From Daphnia carinata (lineage: Eukaryota; Arthropoda; Branchiopoda; Diplostraca; Daphniidae), in contig NC_081338.1 of assembly GCF_022539665.2 (NCBI RefSeq), positions 310,001 through 374,000 of the forward strand: 64,000 bases of DNA, read 5' to 3'. This document shows, one piece after another, positions 50,703 to 61,342 of the stretch. The notes beneath the pieces were generated by a model that did no database searches, had not been told where the DNA came from, and worked only from the letters and a program-made list of their open reading frames with translations. Numbering within the stretch: position 1 is the stretch's first letter; each line of letters starts with the position of its first letter. Position numbers and translations under genes: made by a program.

Positions 50703-51662
50703 CTATCTCCCGGTTTGTAATCGAATATTTTTGCCCTTTTGTTGTATTGTTCTTTTTGGCGTTCTCTGGCTTTCTAATTTTCTTCCCGTGCCCGCTGGAA
50801 ACTGTATCGTAGTCTTTCTAACAGCGTGTCGACGCAGCCACCAGATGGGGACCATGGATTCGGGAACTGCTCCCAGAATTTTCTTTATGAGCATGTTACA
50901 ATCCCGGCCGTGCATCATGTAGTTAGGTGACTCGTTGGTGGAGGAATGAACGGATGCTCGGTACGCAAAACATATTTCTCCCAATACATCTTCCCAATTA
51001 TGATGTTGCCCGTCTACGAGTTCTTTTCTTAACATAGTCGTGAGGGTCCGGTTAGATCGTTCCGTTTTCCCATTACTTGCCGGATTATATGCCGTAGTGA
51101 ATCTTTGTTCGATGTTAAGTTTTTTGCAAAAGTATTTAAAGAGACCGGAGGTAACATTCGGTCCTCTATCTGAGACGATAGCTAGTGGGGGCCCATGGGT
51201 CAATACAACATTTTTATATATACATTCGGCTGTGGTAAGGGCAGTTTGGTCGGGTAGGGCGACAGCAATTACGTACTTTGTGAAGTAATCGGTGATTACG
51301 CAAATACAGTTATTTCCGTTAGGGGATATTGGTTGGATGGGGCCTAAAAAATCTATTCCTATAATCTGAAATGGGAATTTAGCTAGTTCATGTGGAAAAA
51401 GGAAGGCTCTGAAGCTGGAGTTAGTATTTGCGATGCAAATTTCACAAGCACAGGAGTATTCTTTTATATCTTTTCTCATCGTGGGCCAATAGTAACTATT
51501 TTTATCTTTTAGGTAGGTTCTAAGGAAGGCAAGGTGACCTAATATAGGTCCGTCATGCATTTGTTTTAACACTACCCGCCGTAAGGTAAGGGGCAGAATA
51601 ACTTGGGGATTTAAAATATTTCTCTTGCTTTTTGTCGTCGGTATTTCTATTCTGTACAGCAC
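50703..51662 (-). CDS. pol: Gypsy-A integrase core
   Basis: The frame encodes 319 residues. The zinc module is H36, H43, C73 and C76 (EYSCACEICIANTN). The core triad is D104 (IGIDFLGP), D165 (VSDRGPN) and E201 (NPASNGKTERSNRTL), with 35 residues between the last two (D,D35E). The core is intact by motif. The C-terminal 40 residues (WWLRRHAVRKTT and after) are out of frame relative to Gypsy-B, so an indel lies near 50850. The next piece is 50174-50698. Confidence 0.9.
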   Translation of the reverse strand: MLYRIEIPTTKSKRNILNPQVILPLTLRRVVLKQMHDGPILGHLAFLRTYLKDKNSYYWPTMRKDIKEYSCACEICIANTNSSFRAFLFPHELAKFPFQIIGIDFLGPIQPISPNGNNCICVITDYFTKYVIAVALPDQTALTTAECIYKNVVLTHGPPLAIVSDRGPNVTSGLFKYFCKKLNIEQRFTTAYNPASNGKTERSNRTLTTMLRKELVDGQHHNWEDVLGEICFAYRASVHSSTNESPNYMMHGRDCNMLIKKILGAVPESMVPIWWLRRHAVRKTTIQFPAGTGRKLESQRTPKRTIQQKGKNIRLQTGR

Positions 51663-52200
51663 ACCACTTGTAACTTGTTAAAAGCTAATTTCTTTTGCCC
51701 AAATTGGCATATTTTTTTCGTTCTCTTCTGAAAGGACTCCGTCGTCTAGATATTTTTTTATTGCTTGACATAATGGATTCTCTGCTTGGCTAGCTACGAT
51801 ATCTATTTCTACGTAATCCTCATGGATGTGGGCGATGCGAAGGCGTGACAGACAATCGGCGTTTTAGTGCACACGGCCTGGCCGGTACTTAATTTTGTAA
51901 TTGGTACCGACTAATAAGATAGCCCAACGACCTAATCTGCCGTTGTTGTCTTTCTGTTCCTCTAACCATTGAAGGGGCAGTGATCGCTAATCACCGTAAA
52001 TGGTTCATCTAGTAAGTAGCGTCGGAAATGTTTAATAGAGAATACAACGGCTAATGCCTATTTTTCTACTGTGGCGTATTTCTATTCAGCCGGTTTTAGT
52101 AACCGACTTGCGTATGCTATGCGTTTCTCTACACCGTTCTGTATCTGTGAAAGGACCGAACCGATGCCGTAATCGCAGGCATCGGTGAACAATAAAACTC
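51663..52200 (-). pseudogene. pol: Gypsy-A RNase H and tether region, broken
   Basis: Traces include the RNase H start (FTDACDYGIGSVLSQ-like, at about 52180-52130), RIAYASR, YATVEK and VVFSIKHFRRYLLDEPFTVI. Several stops occur, and a few bases are lost relative to Gypsy-B around 51910-51930. It links the RT frame to the integrase frame. Confidence 0.75.
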
Positions 52201-53025
52201 GAGATCAATGTTAGGGTAGGCTAATAGCGGAGGAGTGATTAGACATGTGCGTAGTTTTTCGAAAGCTGTTTGGTCGTCATCCGTCCAAACGAAGGGCTTG
52301 TTTAATGCATTTTTATGGGTTTTTGCGGTCAATGGTTGGGCAATTGCCCCGAAATTTTCAATGAAACGTCTGTAATATCCTGCTAGGCCTAAAAACGATC
52401 GCACTTCTTCTGCTGAATTTGGAATTTTGTAGTTGGCGATTTTGTCTACTTTATCTGGGTCAGGACCGATGCCGTCGGTAGAAATAATATGCCCAAGGTA
52501 ATTTACTGATTGCTTCATAAATTGACATTTCTTGAGTTTTAATTTTAGTCCCGCGTTTTTAATTAAAGAAAAGACTTCTCGAATGTCGCTCAGATGACTT
52601 TCGAAGGAGTCGGAAAAAATAATTACGTCATCTAGATAGACTAAAGCTTTCTTTCCTAAGACGTCTCTCAGGATATAGTTCATTAATCTTTGAAAAGTTG
52701 CCGGCGCATTACATAAACCAAAAGCCATTCGATTAAACTCATATAAATTATTTTCTACAATAAAAGCTGTTTTTTCTTTCGATGATTCTTCTAGTTCAAT
52801 TTGCCAATAGCCCGATGCAAAATCCAAAGTTGTAAAGAATTTCTTTCCGTATAGTCGGTCTAGAGTGCTATCAATTCTCGGAAGTGGATATGAGTTTTTT
52901 TTTGTTAAATTATATAGTTTCCTATAGTCGATGCAAAAACGCATTTCTCCTGTTGTCTTAACTACCAAAATTACTGGTGCTACCCATGGGGACGTGGAAT
53001 GCCGTATTACGTTTGCTTGCAACAT
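52129..53025 (-). CDS. pol: Gypsy-A reverse transcriptase
   Basis: The frame encodes 298 residues. Motifs in order: [20 protein letters not shown], the first catalytic Asp at residue 68 (TTLDFASGYWQIEL), MAFGLCNAPATFQRLMN, and YLDD at 130-133. The thumb/connection segment follows (VNYLGHIISTDGIGPDPDKV, RSFLGLAGYYRRFI). All catalytic residues are present. The frame ends in a short out-of-frame tail in the RNase H region. ORF start and end are set by frame breaks, not by real initiation. Confidence 0.92.
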   Translation of the reverse strand: MLQANVIRHSTSPWVAPVILVVKTTGEMRFCIDYRKLYNLTKKNSYPLPRIDSTLDRLYGKKFFTTLDFASGYWQIELEESSKEKTAFIVENNLYEFNRMAFGLCNAPATFQRLMNYILRDVLGKKALVYLDDVIIFSDSFESHLSDIREVFSLIKNAGLKLKLKKCQFMKQSVNYLGHIISTDGIGPDPDKVDKIANYKIPNSAEEVRSFLGLAGYYRRFIENFGAIAQPLTAKTHKNALNKPFVWTDDDQTAFEKLRTCLITPPLLAYPNIDLEFYCSPMPAITASVRSFHRYRTV

Positions 53026-53132
53026 TTCTTTTATCTGTTTCTCTAATTCCTCTTTTTGGCCTTGGCCTGTACGGTAAGGTCGAAGTCGAATAGGTCCTTT
53101 TCCCTCTGTGTCGATGAAATGTGTGATTAAAC

Positions 53133-54065
53133 TTAAAGCCCGGAGTCTTTTGTCGCGAATAAGCCGGTAAATTCGTTGAGAAGTGCCACCAAAGGTTTTT
53201 TATATTGGGGGTCTACATCTGGTTCGGGTACGCACTCCTTGTCCGGAGGATTCGCCTGAGAAGCAGACTCTTGACCTGACGATACTTTGCCTATCAGTTG
53301 ACAAGAAAATTCTACCTTTCCTAGGGAACTATCCCTCTGCAGAGTATGTGCCCTATTAGATTTATTTTCCACGACCATCTGATATTTCCCGTTACCTTTT
53401 CTAGCATTTATAAAATTGCCTATAAATATTCCCTCAGGTAAATCCATACTCTGGGAAAACAAAAAGAGAGATTTGGTGTCCATGTTATCACCATTTTCCT
53501 TAAATATGGCCTCTACAACTTGAACAGATCTGGGGGCAATTAAAACCCTTTTAACTAAGATCATTGCTATTGCAACTGTCCTTGCAACTTGACTTTTCGG
53601 AAATAAACCTTCCTGCTTGATTTCTTGATTACTTCCTGGTCCGTCGCAGGCAAGAAATATAGTTTTAGAGCGGCCAACAAAAATAAACTCGTGTTTGTCT
53701 GCGGCGTCCAAACCCAATATACAGGCTTCAGATATACCGTTCGTGACGATAAGTTCTTGGTCTAGTATATTGGCGCCGTAAACCATAGGTAGGGAAACTA
53801 TCCCTAACGTGAACAATTTCTTATTGTGCACATCGTATAACTCTACGTCGGACTCAGAGCAACTTAGTTGATGTTCCGACGCTATTTGATGAAAAATATC
53901 TATATGTAATAGGCTTCTGGCCGCGCCAGTATCGAACAATGCTTTGAACGGAATATCATGAATTTCTACCGAAAGTCGTGGGGCTGCTGATTTACTGAAT
54001 GCTGTCATTTTTGCGACTGATGGTAACATTTCGGGGCTTACTGACCTATTCCCCGTCGACCCCAC
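53133..54065 (-). CDS. pro: Gypsy-A aspartic protease region
   Basis: The frame encodes 310 residues. The protease carries FKALFDTGAARSLL with DTGA at 45-48, and ILGLDAADKHEF as the second hallmark near residue 120. The remainder (KNGDNMDTKSLFLFSQSM-like, HTLQRDSSLGKVEFSCQL, LVALLNEFTGLFATKD) is the usual spacer leading to RT. Gypsy-B lacks the DTGA segment. It follows the Gag zinc knuckles on the same strand. Confidence 0.9.
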   Translation of the reverse strand: MGSTGNRSVSPEMLPSVAKMTAFSKSAAPRLSVEIHDIPFKALFDTGAARSLLHIDIFHQIASEHQLSCSESDVELYDVHNKKLFTLGIVSLPMVYGANILDQELIVTNGISEACILGLDAADKHEFIFVGRSKTIFLACDGPGSNQEIKQEGLFPKSQVARTVAIAMILVKRVLIAPRSVQVVEAIFKENGDNMDTKSLFLFSQSMDLPEGIFIGNFINARKGNGKYQMVVENKSNRAHTLQRDSSLGKVEFSCQLIGKVSSGQESASQANPPDKECVPEPDVDPQYKKPLVALLNEFTGLFATKDSGL

Positions 54066-54129
54066 TCTATGGCCGGCCCTTATTCGTTTCCCTGGTTCAT
54101 AGAGTCGTTAGTTTCGTTGGGCCTTATTA

Positions 54130-54843
54130 AGTTTCTTTTATTGGGACAAAACTTTGCTATATGGCCAAACTGTTGGCAAACATAACAGGTAGGTGGCGTG
54201 CTGGTGCTGTCTGTCGTTTTAAATATCGAAAGCAAGATTCGATGCTATGGTTAGTGAGACCGCAGTTGGGGCACCCTACGGCGTTTTGGATTGACCTGTT
54301 TTGTTGGGGAGGTTGCTGACCTTAGATATTTTCGTCGCCTTGGCCGAAGGCGTTTGTGAATGGCTGACGGAATTCGCTTGTTTGACCTTGGCGAGTGAAA
54401 GAGTTGCGCGGGGCGGGGTTTTAGAAACTGACTTGCTTTGATTGGTTTGGGGAATAACTGGAGTTGCTTCTTATTGGTTGGCGGATTCCATTCTCTTGGC
54501 GGAAGTTTGTTCGCATTAGGTTGCCGAGATTTGTAATAAAATCCGTTAGGCGATCGATTTTGTTGATTAAATCAGGAGATGTGTTTGTTTCTTGTCGAGT
54601 GGGCTCCGTGGTGGCTATCTTCAGGGTGGAGGCGATTGATATTGACATTTTAGTTGACAGCATGCTAATTATTTCAGAATTGTCCCAGTTGGACATATCT
54701 ACGACGTTGTCGAAAAGTTTGATCCAACAATCGAAGCGAGCGGCGGGACTCCCCGAAAAATTTTGGAGTTGATTCAGCATGGTGATAGCTTCCCTGTCTT
54801 TTCGTTGTTCGGTTTTACGGTAAGCATTTGATGGCGATGCCAT
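54130..54843 (-). pseudogene. gag: Gypsy-A gag capsid/nucleocapsid, internally deleted
   Basis: The frame at 54421-54843 reads NFSGSPAARFDCWIKLFDNV, DNSEIISMLSTKM, then jumps to IDRLTDFITNLGNLMRTNFR. About 230 bases of the capsid present in Gypsy-B (EAYDLLQ through KPKEKF and beyond) are missing. Two CCHC knuckles lie further on in other frames: CPNCGLTNHSIESC and CYVCQQFGHIAKFC (54145-54290). The N-terminal start MASPSNAYRKTEQRKDREAI is an internal Met. Confidence 0.82.
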
Positions 54844-55019
54844 TTCTCGATTGTTCTGGGTAATGTAATTGTGGGCCCTTTTTTCCGTGAATAACTGCTC
54901 TTGGTCTGTGATCTTCTTTGTGGGTGAGTGGTCACCGTGGTATCCCCAGGCGTTTGTTTTTCCTTCGGTTGTCTGATAGTCCGCTCCCTTTGGGTACGAT
55001 GTGTGTGTGTCGTTTTTTG

Positions 55020-55732
55020 TTAGAGGCTGAGCTCTGTTAGTATCAATCCCGATAGTGTAAGGGTTTTGTATTTCCTGTGGATGGTAATAAACAGGACGGT
55101 TTGTATTTGGATTCCGAGAAATTGAACTTTGGCCTTCACTGACGAAGGGAGAACTGTAACGCGGCTGAGGTTTAACAAGGGTTTGATCAATTGTCTGATT
55201 CTGGTACAGAATAGCGTGATTGCTATCTGATACTTTGTGTTCAGAGTCGTTGCAAGGGTTTCAAGGGAAATGGGAGTGTTGGTCGCAAATCTCCAGGTAT
55301 GCACGCTGAATGGTCTGTCGAAGAGAGTGGATTTGTTGTTCGTACGGTTCTTTCTCTAGTGTCGTTATTATATTGGCGATTATTACACTGGCTTGCGGGT
55401 ATGCCGGCCGTATACGTTGTAATTCCTGCCGAAGTAGGGCGTATTGATTGTGTAATGTCACGATGCTTGTGGTGATTATCCACTTTTCCATGCGTTGGTT
55501 CGGCTTTTAGAAGAAATTCGATTAAGTCGATGCTCTCTTCCTCTAGGCCGATAGCGTTGCTGTGTTGGCTTAGCGCTGCAAGGATGCCGTCGATACCGAC
55601 GTTAGGTACAAAAGGTATAGGATTGTTAATTACTTCTACAGTGGAGTTGAGCGTGCGTGATGGAATATTTGCCGGTGGTGTGTTGGTATTTGGTGTTGCA
55701 ATGTGGAGGTGATCTGAGAGGTGATCGACCAA
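55020..55732 (-). pseudogene. gag: Gypsy-A gag middle region, deleted and dual-frame
   Basis: This contains the counterpart of 22012-22859, shortened by a deletion of several hundred bases at about 55262. One frame reads DGILAALSQHSNAIGLEEES and SAGITTYTAGIPASQ. The other reads ELQRIRPAYPQASVIIANI and EQQIHSLRQTIQRAYLEICD. Both remain open here, as in Gypsy-B. After the deletion the segment 55020-55230 matches NTKYQIAITLFCTRIRQLIK of Gypsy-B. Confidence 0.7.
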
Positions 55733-55802
55733 CTCGAAGAATGAATTGGGAGTGGTAGGGGAAGAGTGTGGAGTGTCAGGTATTTTGTTTTTTGTTAGGT
55801 TT

Positions 55803-56468
55803 TCAAAAATAGTTCCGTCCGTTTTTTTTTGTGGTGTGATTGTCGACTAAATCGTGTTGCGGTATGATGGTTTCGTTATGTTCTATGCTGATCTTATTGA
55901 CCGGTTCGGTTTCTTCCAGAACCGAATTATTTGTCGGGATGTTGAGTTGTGTTTGGTCTTCTTCGCCAATTACTAGACGGATTTTAGGGGGTTCGCTTAT
56001 GCTAAGTGATTCAGGAATAAGGGCGGTCTGTGTTGCCGGAACAATAGGGCATAGTTCGGTAGCTATGGTCTCTATCTTAGTATACTCTCCGTGTGGAATT
56101 TCGCAGCTTATTGTTAAATTAGACTGGTTTGTCGATTTCTTTGGTGAAAAGAAATTAGCAATTTTATCTACAAAGGATAGGTTTGTTCTATCGGTTTCTT
56201 GGACACGTATCCGCTTGGATCGTATAATAGCTTCGGGGTTATCTACTTGACTCAGGGGTACGTAATTGAGTGTAGAACGGGTAGATCTCTTTCGAAAGGA
56301 TAAGGGGTTGAAGGTCATATAATTCTCAGACTGAGTTAATTCAGTTGCGGAATTTGGATTGTCAAAAACGTTTGTGGAAATGTTATCAGATTTGCTAGCT
56401 TTTTGGAAAAAGGTACGTTTTGTCTTAGGCTTAGCACCTGTATACAACGACATTGTCAGTGAGTTCAA
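55803..56468 (-). CDS. gag: Gypsy-A gag N-terminal region
   Basis: The frame encodes 221 residues from the first ATG after the primer site: MNSLTMSLYTGAKPKTKRTF, RSTRSTLNYVPLSQVDNPEA, NLSFVDKIANFFSPKKS. It is collinear with 23016-23813 and ends at a frameshift in a T/A run (plus strand GTTTTTTTTTTGTGG at about 55817). The function is unknown; the position suggests a matrix-like part of Gag. Confidence 0.78.
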   Translation of the reverse strand: MNSLTMSLYTGAKPKTKRTFFQKASKSDNISTNVFDNPNSATELTQSENYMTFNPLSFRKRSTRSTLNYVPLSQVDNPEAIIRSKRIRVQETDRTNLSFVDKIANFFSPKKSTNQSNLTISCEIPHGEYTKIETIATELCPIVPATQTALIPESLSISEPPKIRLVIGEEDQTQLNIPTNNSVLEETEPVNKISIEHNETIIPQHDLVDNHTTKKNGRNYF

Positions 56469-56485
56469 AAACCGCTGCCACCAGA

Positions 56486-57232
56486 TGTAAAGGAGGACAC
56501 GACGTTGTCATGTTGCCTCCAATACGGAGAAAGAAAACTAAACGCGGTGCTGTTACTCACAATGTCGCGTATAGGTAAGCACAAGACAATACGTGTTTGA
56601 TAGAATAAACGTGTATTAAAATACCACAAGTAATCAATCGAATGAACAGGTAAGAGGCGAAGGCTTACAATTACGTAACAATTACTTGGGCGTACACTAC
56701 TAAGGGACTACTAAGACAAGTAGGGAAATTTACTAGGAAGGGGACTTACGCTGCAGCTTGTGAGGGCGAGGTAGCGGCTCGGAAGGATGCGGAGGTACAC
56801 ACGAGATAACTCTCTCAAGGGGCGACTAACTACTGCGAGTTGCCGATGGCTTTTTATATGTTAGCCATCGACTGTGAGAGCCATACGGCACAGTGTTAAA
56901 GGATAGGCGGCAATATTGGGCGGTATCGGGCGATTTTGGGCGCAATGGAGAGGTATAGGCTGGCAAATTCGGGCAGTATCGAACGAATTTGGACGATAGT
57001 TAAAAATCGGTTGGACGGTTTTAGGCCATTTCGGGCAATCTCAGACCAACCGAAATAAGTCTATTTTTAGCCGACGTGCCGGGAAATGTCTTCGTTATTT
57101 ATTACATTTTTAAGGGAGTTTTTACACTAGGTTAGTAAATGAAGGCTTTGAGTAAAAAGGGGCTACAGGTATAAAATTCTAGTCTATTTGAAAAAGAAAG
57201 TAAGAAGGGGCTTTGCTAGACGATTCGTTACA
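56486..57232 (-). repeat. Gypsy-A 5' LTR and primer site
   Basis: This 747-bp LTR is the partner of 45782-46527. Just inside it (sense strand, from 56483) is TGGTGGCAGCGG, two bases from the LTR, shared with Gypsy-B. The outside is bounded by GTTG at 57233-57236. Confidence 0.93.
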
Positions 57233-57849
57233 GTTGCATCTGTCACTTACTTCCATTTACTTCCCCGACCATCTCTACCTCCTACAAGGAACTATGCTAA
57301 CCTTATAGTACTATCATATTTTCACTTCATGCAAAAAAAATTTACAGTTGAAATTGTCCACGATAAAGAAAGATGTAGTAAATGGCAATCTAGTACTGCA
57401 ACTGTTGCCCTCTGTTGTATGTTTCAAGTGCTGCCATCTTGTGTTTGACTTCATTACCATGCTTGTCTCCCTTAATGTTACCTTTCCACCCCTATAGGTT
57501 AGGTCGAACCTTAGTCGACCTCTGGCCTCTCTTTTATTCAGACTGGGAGTCGGGATTTGGCCCGATGTCCGACAGGACGTTAAGAGGGGGCTCTGCTGTT
57601 AGCTGGCCGCCCTCGCGCAAGTCCTTAAGAAGAGGCTCTGCATTACTGCTGGCTTCCCTTCGCGAGTGTGTGTAAATAGTATGTGTATGTATTTTGTATG
57701 TCTTTGTTGTAATTTCTGTGCAATTGTTTGTGTATGAACGAAACTGTAACACTAGCAACCCCTGTAACTTATAATACCCCGTGACCAAGAATACACAGTC
57801 TTGTCGCAGCTACTAAAGCGTCAACAGTCACGGCCATTGAACCGGACGT
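57233..57849. other. Right flank of Gypsy-A; possible LTR remnant
   Basis: I see no gene. By the target duplication, this sequence was joined to 45781 before Gypsy-A inserted, so it belongs to the 3' side of the Mag-like element at 43241-45740. The stretch around 57730-57800 (GTAACTTATAATACCCCGTG, then ACAGTCTTGTCGC) has the look of a short retroelement LTR end, but I find no partner in the window. Confidence 0.4.
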
Positions 57850-58700
57850 CTCCGCATGTCTAATCGATCACGCAACTTCCGGCGAGATGAGTCAACGATA
57901 TATGAACGATGCTGGTAATGTACGAGAACGGTGTGAACGGATGGTGATCGGATCTCATCCTGCTGGACTGGGGCTATCGATTGTAGGGAGCAGGGGGCAT
58001 CGAATCCAAAGAAATATATAGTGGGAACGTCGAGTCTAGAACATTTGAGACATATTATCAATGCTGAGGCCATCTGCTCCGATCCGGAAAAATTTTCGGT
58101 CCTAGCCAATTTTTCAGTTAATAGTGTCAAGTCTTTGAGTTTTTTTAGGCCTGGCTTCCTTTTACCGAAAGTTCATAGCGGACGTTGCCGTCATTGCAAA
58201 TCCTTGCACGCCCTCCTAAGAAAAAGTGCGAAAGAGATGTGAGAGAAGACCAAGAAAACGTAAAAAGAGCCCTTGTTCAGTGATTATGCCACACGTCCGT
58301 CCTGGCCCATTTTGACGACCAACTCGAGGTTGAAATTTACACAGACGCAAGCTATCTTGGCCGTGTTGATGCAACCATCGCCAGTTGGACCAGGATCCGT
58401 CGCTTTTATTGGCAAATGTCTGCCAATGCCGCAAGTAGGTATCAAGCTAGCGAGTTAGAATTTCTTGCTCTTGTGTGGGCTTTGAAAAAATCCGTTGCTA
58501 TGTTTACGGGCGTCGGCTTCCAGTGAAGACGGACAATTAAGCGTTGAAATGGCTATTTTCAAAAAGGAAATTAGTGGGGAAATTTTCCAGGAGGGTTCTT
58601 GAATTGAGTACGACTTTCAGGTGGGGCACATTAAGGAGGTTGGAAAATTTCGTAGCCGATTAGCCAATTAGCAGCTGGGATCTCCATGACAGAACATCTA
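57850..58700 (+). pseudogene. pol: Third Gypsy lineage: RT end and RNase H relic
   Basis: Pieces in changing frames: the RT connection (SLEHLRHIINAEAICSDPEK, SVLANFSVNSVKSLSFF, FYRKFIADVAVIANP) and the RNase H start (LEVEIYTDASYLGRVDATIA with RYQASELEFLALVWALKK). TDAS and ELE carry the first two RNase H acidic residues. More than five frame breaks or stops are present. It differs from the Mag-type and envelope-type pol in this window. Confidence 0.8.
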
Positions 58701-59169
58701 GGGTGGGTCCGAAAAACAAACAATTATTCCATGCCTGAAGTGGCGTATCTACAACAACTAGATAGCCAGATCCGGCCGCTTTTCACAAACCATTTTACTG
58801 ACAATGACACTGAATTTACACTGTTAAAGTATATGTTATTTAAGACAATTTTAATTTTAATTTTAGGGATAGCCGGTGGAAGTTTACGTTTGTTGTCCTT
58901 TCGGTAATGCGTAGAGAAATCTTGATACGTAACCATAACGACTCGAAAACTGTCCTTTTGGTATTGAGAAGACCCTTTCTCGTTTGCCTGATCGTTTTTG
59001 GTAGCCAAGAATGATTAAACATGTACGAAATTTTGCATTATCCTGTATACACTGCCAACGTTTTAAACATGTGTCCCTCTCCCTGCCGGTCTTCTCCAGC
59101 CCATTCACCCACCGCTGCATCCATTCCATACCATCGACATCAACCATTTGAGGCTGTTGAAAAAGACTA

Positions 59170-60170
59170 ACGGAGATAACGTGCATGTTAAGGTCGCCAT
59201 TGACTATTTAACGAAGTGGATGGAAGCGGAGGCTGTGCCAAGTACAGCAACAATTCGCGTGGTGTCGTTCATCAAGAATCAAGCGGCATGGCGTACCGGT
59301 TCGGATTCTTAGTGATCAAGGTAGCGCGTTCAGTAGTGCTGAGATGGACGTGACTATGGAACGCGGGGAGGGGGGGTACAGTTTATCTTGCTTTGGCGGA
59401 ACACCGGCAGACAAATGGACACGTTGGGCAGATGAATAGGTTGCTCACATCAGCGCTCAATGCTTACCTAAACCCATCCCACAACAACTGCAACGATTTA
59501 CTTCCTGACACAATTTCGGCCATTAACACTGCCAAGCATTTAACCAACGAGTGTTCGCCATTCCAGGTGGTTAATGGCCGTACCCCTAATCACAGGAGAA
59601 ACAATGTTTTCAATTGGCCCAGCTAGTGCCTCGAAACGCGTGAAAAGTTTTTTTTTCGTCGTATAAGCGCCATGCGCCAAGCGCTGCGCCTAAAAATTAT
59701 TCGTAAACAAAAGGAAGGTAAGAGCTATGCGGACAAACGTCGACGAGTGGTCACCCCTTTCCAACCGGCGATATTGTGTTAGCGCGCCGAAAAATAAAGA
59801 AGGTGGGCTTAACAACAAAATTTCTTCCGAAATTTATCGGCTCCTTTCAAACCGTGCGTTTGGTGGGCCCGACAACTTTTCTCGTGGAAGACCTGCCGGC
59901 AAAAAGAGAAGGGGAATAGGTGGAGGTGGTTCAACGCCCATCTATACCAACTGAAGTTATTTCGTCTAAGATTAGAAGATGACACTAGCGAGGGTGGCGT
60001 GGATGATGCTGATATTCGCTGAACTGAGTCGATCGGTACCGGTCAGTCCACAAGAATTCAGTTAGCCCCGCCACTTTCCTCAACTCAGCTTCTTCCAGAG
60101 CCATCAGCAGCCCCCTTGGTACAGGTGGCACCCACTATAACTCGCCAGGGAAGAATACGGCGACAGCCAA
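59170..60170 (+). pseudogene. pol: Third Gypsy lineage: integrase relic
   Basis: Integrase core traces: VKVAIDYLTKWMEAEAVP (first Asp), a VLSDQGSAFSS-like stretch at about 59305-59345, and EHRQTNGHVGQMNRLLTSAL, in which the catalytic Glu position appears as Gly-His (NGHVGQMNR instead of NGxxERxNR). The C-terminal part runs CSPFQVVNGRTPN, YADKRRRVVTPFQP to about 59955, with a Pro-rich tail to about 60170. There are many stops. It is dead. Confidence 0.78.
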
Positions 60171-61342
60171 GATGGCGTAGGTGGTGGAAAATAAGTCATG
60201 AAAAAAACTCTGACTGACTTGGTTAGAGAGACCGTACTCCCCCGCCCCCATATTTTCAGTTTTGTTTCGTTTTGTGTTTGTTTTGCTTTTATTTTTTTTT
60301 TTGTTTGTTTGTTTTGCTTTTGGGTAGTGTTTACGGGCCTGGATGGGTGCATATCGTGAACCTGGCTTAAAATTCATCAAATGTTGCAACTATTACCAGT
60401 GGCCCCAGCTACCGTTAGTATCGTTTTGTATTCTCCTCTTACTTTTCCTATAAGTTCCGCTCCCCTTAAGTGAGTTCAAGTTAACGCAAGCTTCCGCCCG
60501 GATCATAGTGTTTCATTTGAAATTAAAGGTTATCGCCCGGTAATTAAGAACTATTTTCGACTTTCTTTTCCCTTCGCTGGCCCTCCTGTTAGGTCCGTTT
60601 TCCATCCTTGCCTACCAGATCATCGCCGTAGTACGTAAATGTTGCGCACATTTCATTTTCGTTTTGTATTGTGTTTGGAACATTTGTTTTGGTTTGGTTT
60701 GTTACTGTGTTTTACACTTGCCCATGAATGTTTTGATTGTCGCTCCGTGTCGTTATAAGCCTCCACAGCACATGTTTCTCTCTTGGGCAACTAGGTAGCC
60801 GTTAATTCTTATCTGCATCGGTCAAATGCAGCACTAAATTCATTACTCACGGGTAACGAGCTACGTTTCAACAATTACCAATTAACCACAAAAAGTCACC
60901 ATTCACGGATAACGAACTGCGTCTCCACCACACAATTGTCGCGCACTTCCTTCTATTAAACACAAATAGAATAATATGCCAAATGATGACAATAATTAAC
61001 ACGGTCTTTTCCTTCGACCAAACAAGAATAAAGAAAACACTTACCCAAACTTGGAGAACACAACGAAGATCTCTAGAGGAACCAAGAAGACTCCTCTAAC
61101 GGAGTTTAGACAACTCCAGGAGCTCCTCCAATAGGTACTCATCGAACGGAGTTTCACAACACTGTCTTATACTGCTGCGCGAATCATCCCCTTCCGGACT
61201 CCGTATCTCCTTATCTTAGGGTAGCTTTCTTCTGGTAAGTTTTTTCTCCCGGTTGCAGCGTACTCCAAAGAGCGGGTGACTCATCTCTGCGAAGAGATAA
61301 CCACCTTATTCCTTTTCTACCCTCGACAATATTTCGACCATA
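60171..61342. other. Intergenic, probable retroelement 3' flank
   Basis: This begins with a C-rich/T-rich segment (GTACTCCCCCGCCCCC, then T-runs at 60290-60310). No reading frame has protein-like content. It may hold the LTR of the preceding Gypsy relic, but I cannot find a second copy in the window. Confidence 0.4.

Larger units (their letters stand above)
45782..57232 (-). mobile_element. Gypsy-A: full-length envelope-bearing Gypsy element
   Basis: The element is 11.45 kb. LTRs of 746 bp (45782-46527) and 747 bp (56486-57232) run TGTAAAGG...CGTTACA in plus orientation. The duplication GTTG lies at 45778-45781 and 57233-57236. On the minus strand the order is gag, protease (DTGA), RT (YLDD), RNase H, integrase (D,D35E), Pol tail, small ORF, X (tail-anchored) and glycoprotein, then polypurine tract and LTR. 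This is a retrovirus-like plan (errantivirus analogue), but the envelope does not look like the insect errantivirus type. The LTRs differ at scattered positions and the coding regions have stops, frameshifts and an internal gag deletion. The copy is old and defective. Confidence 0.93.
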
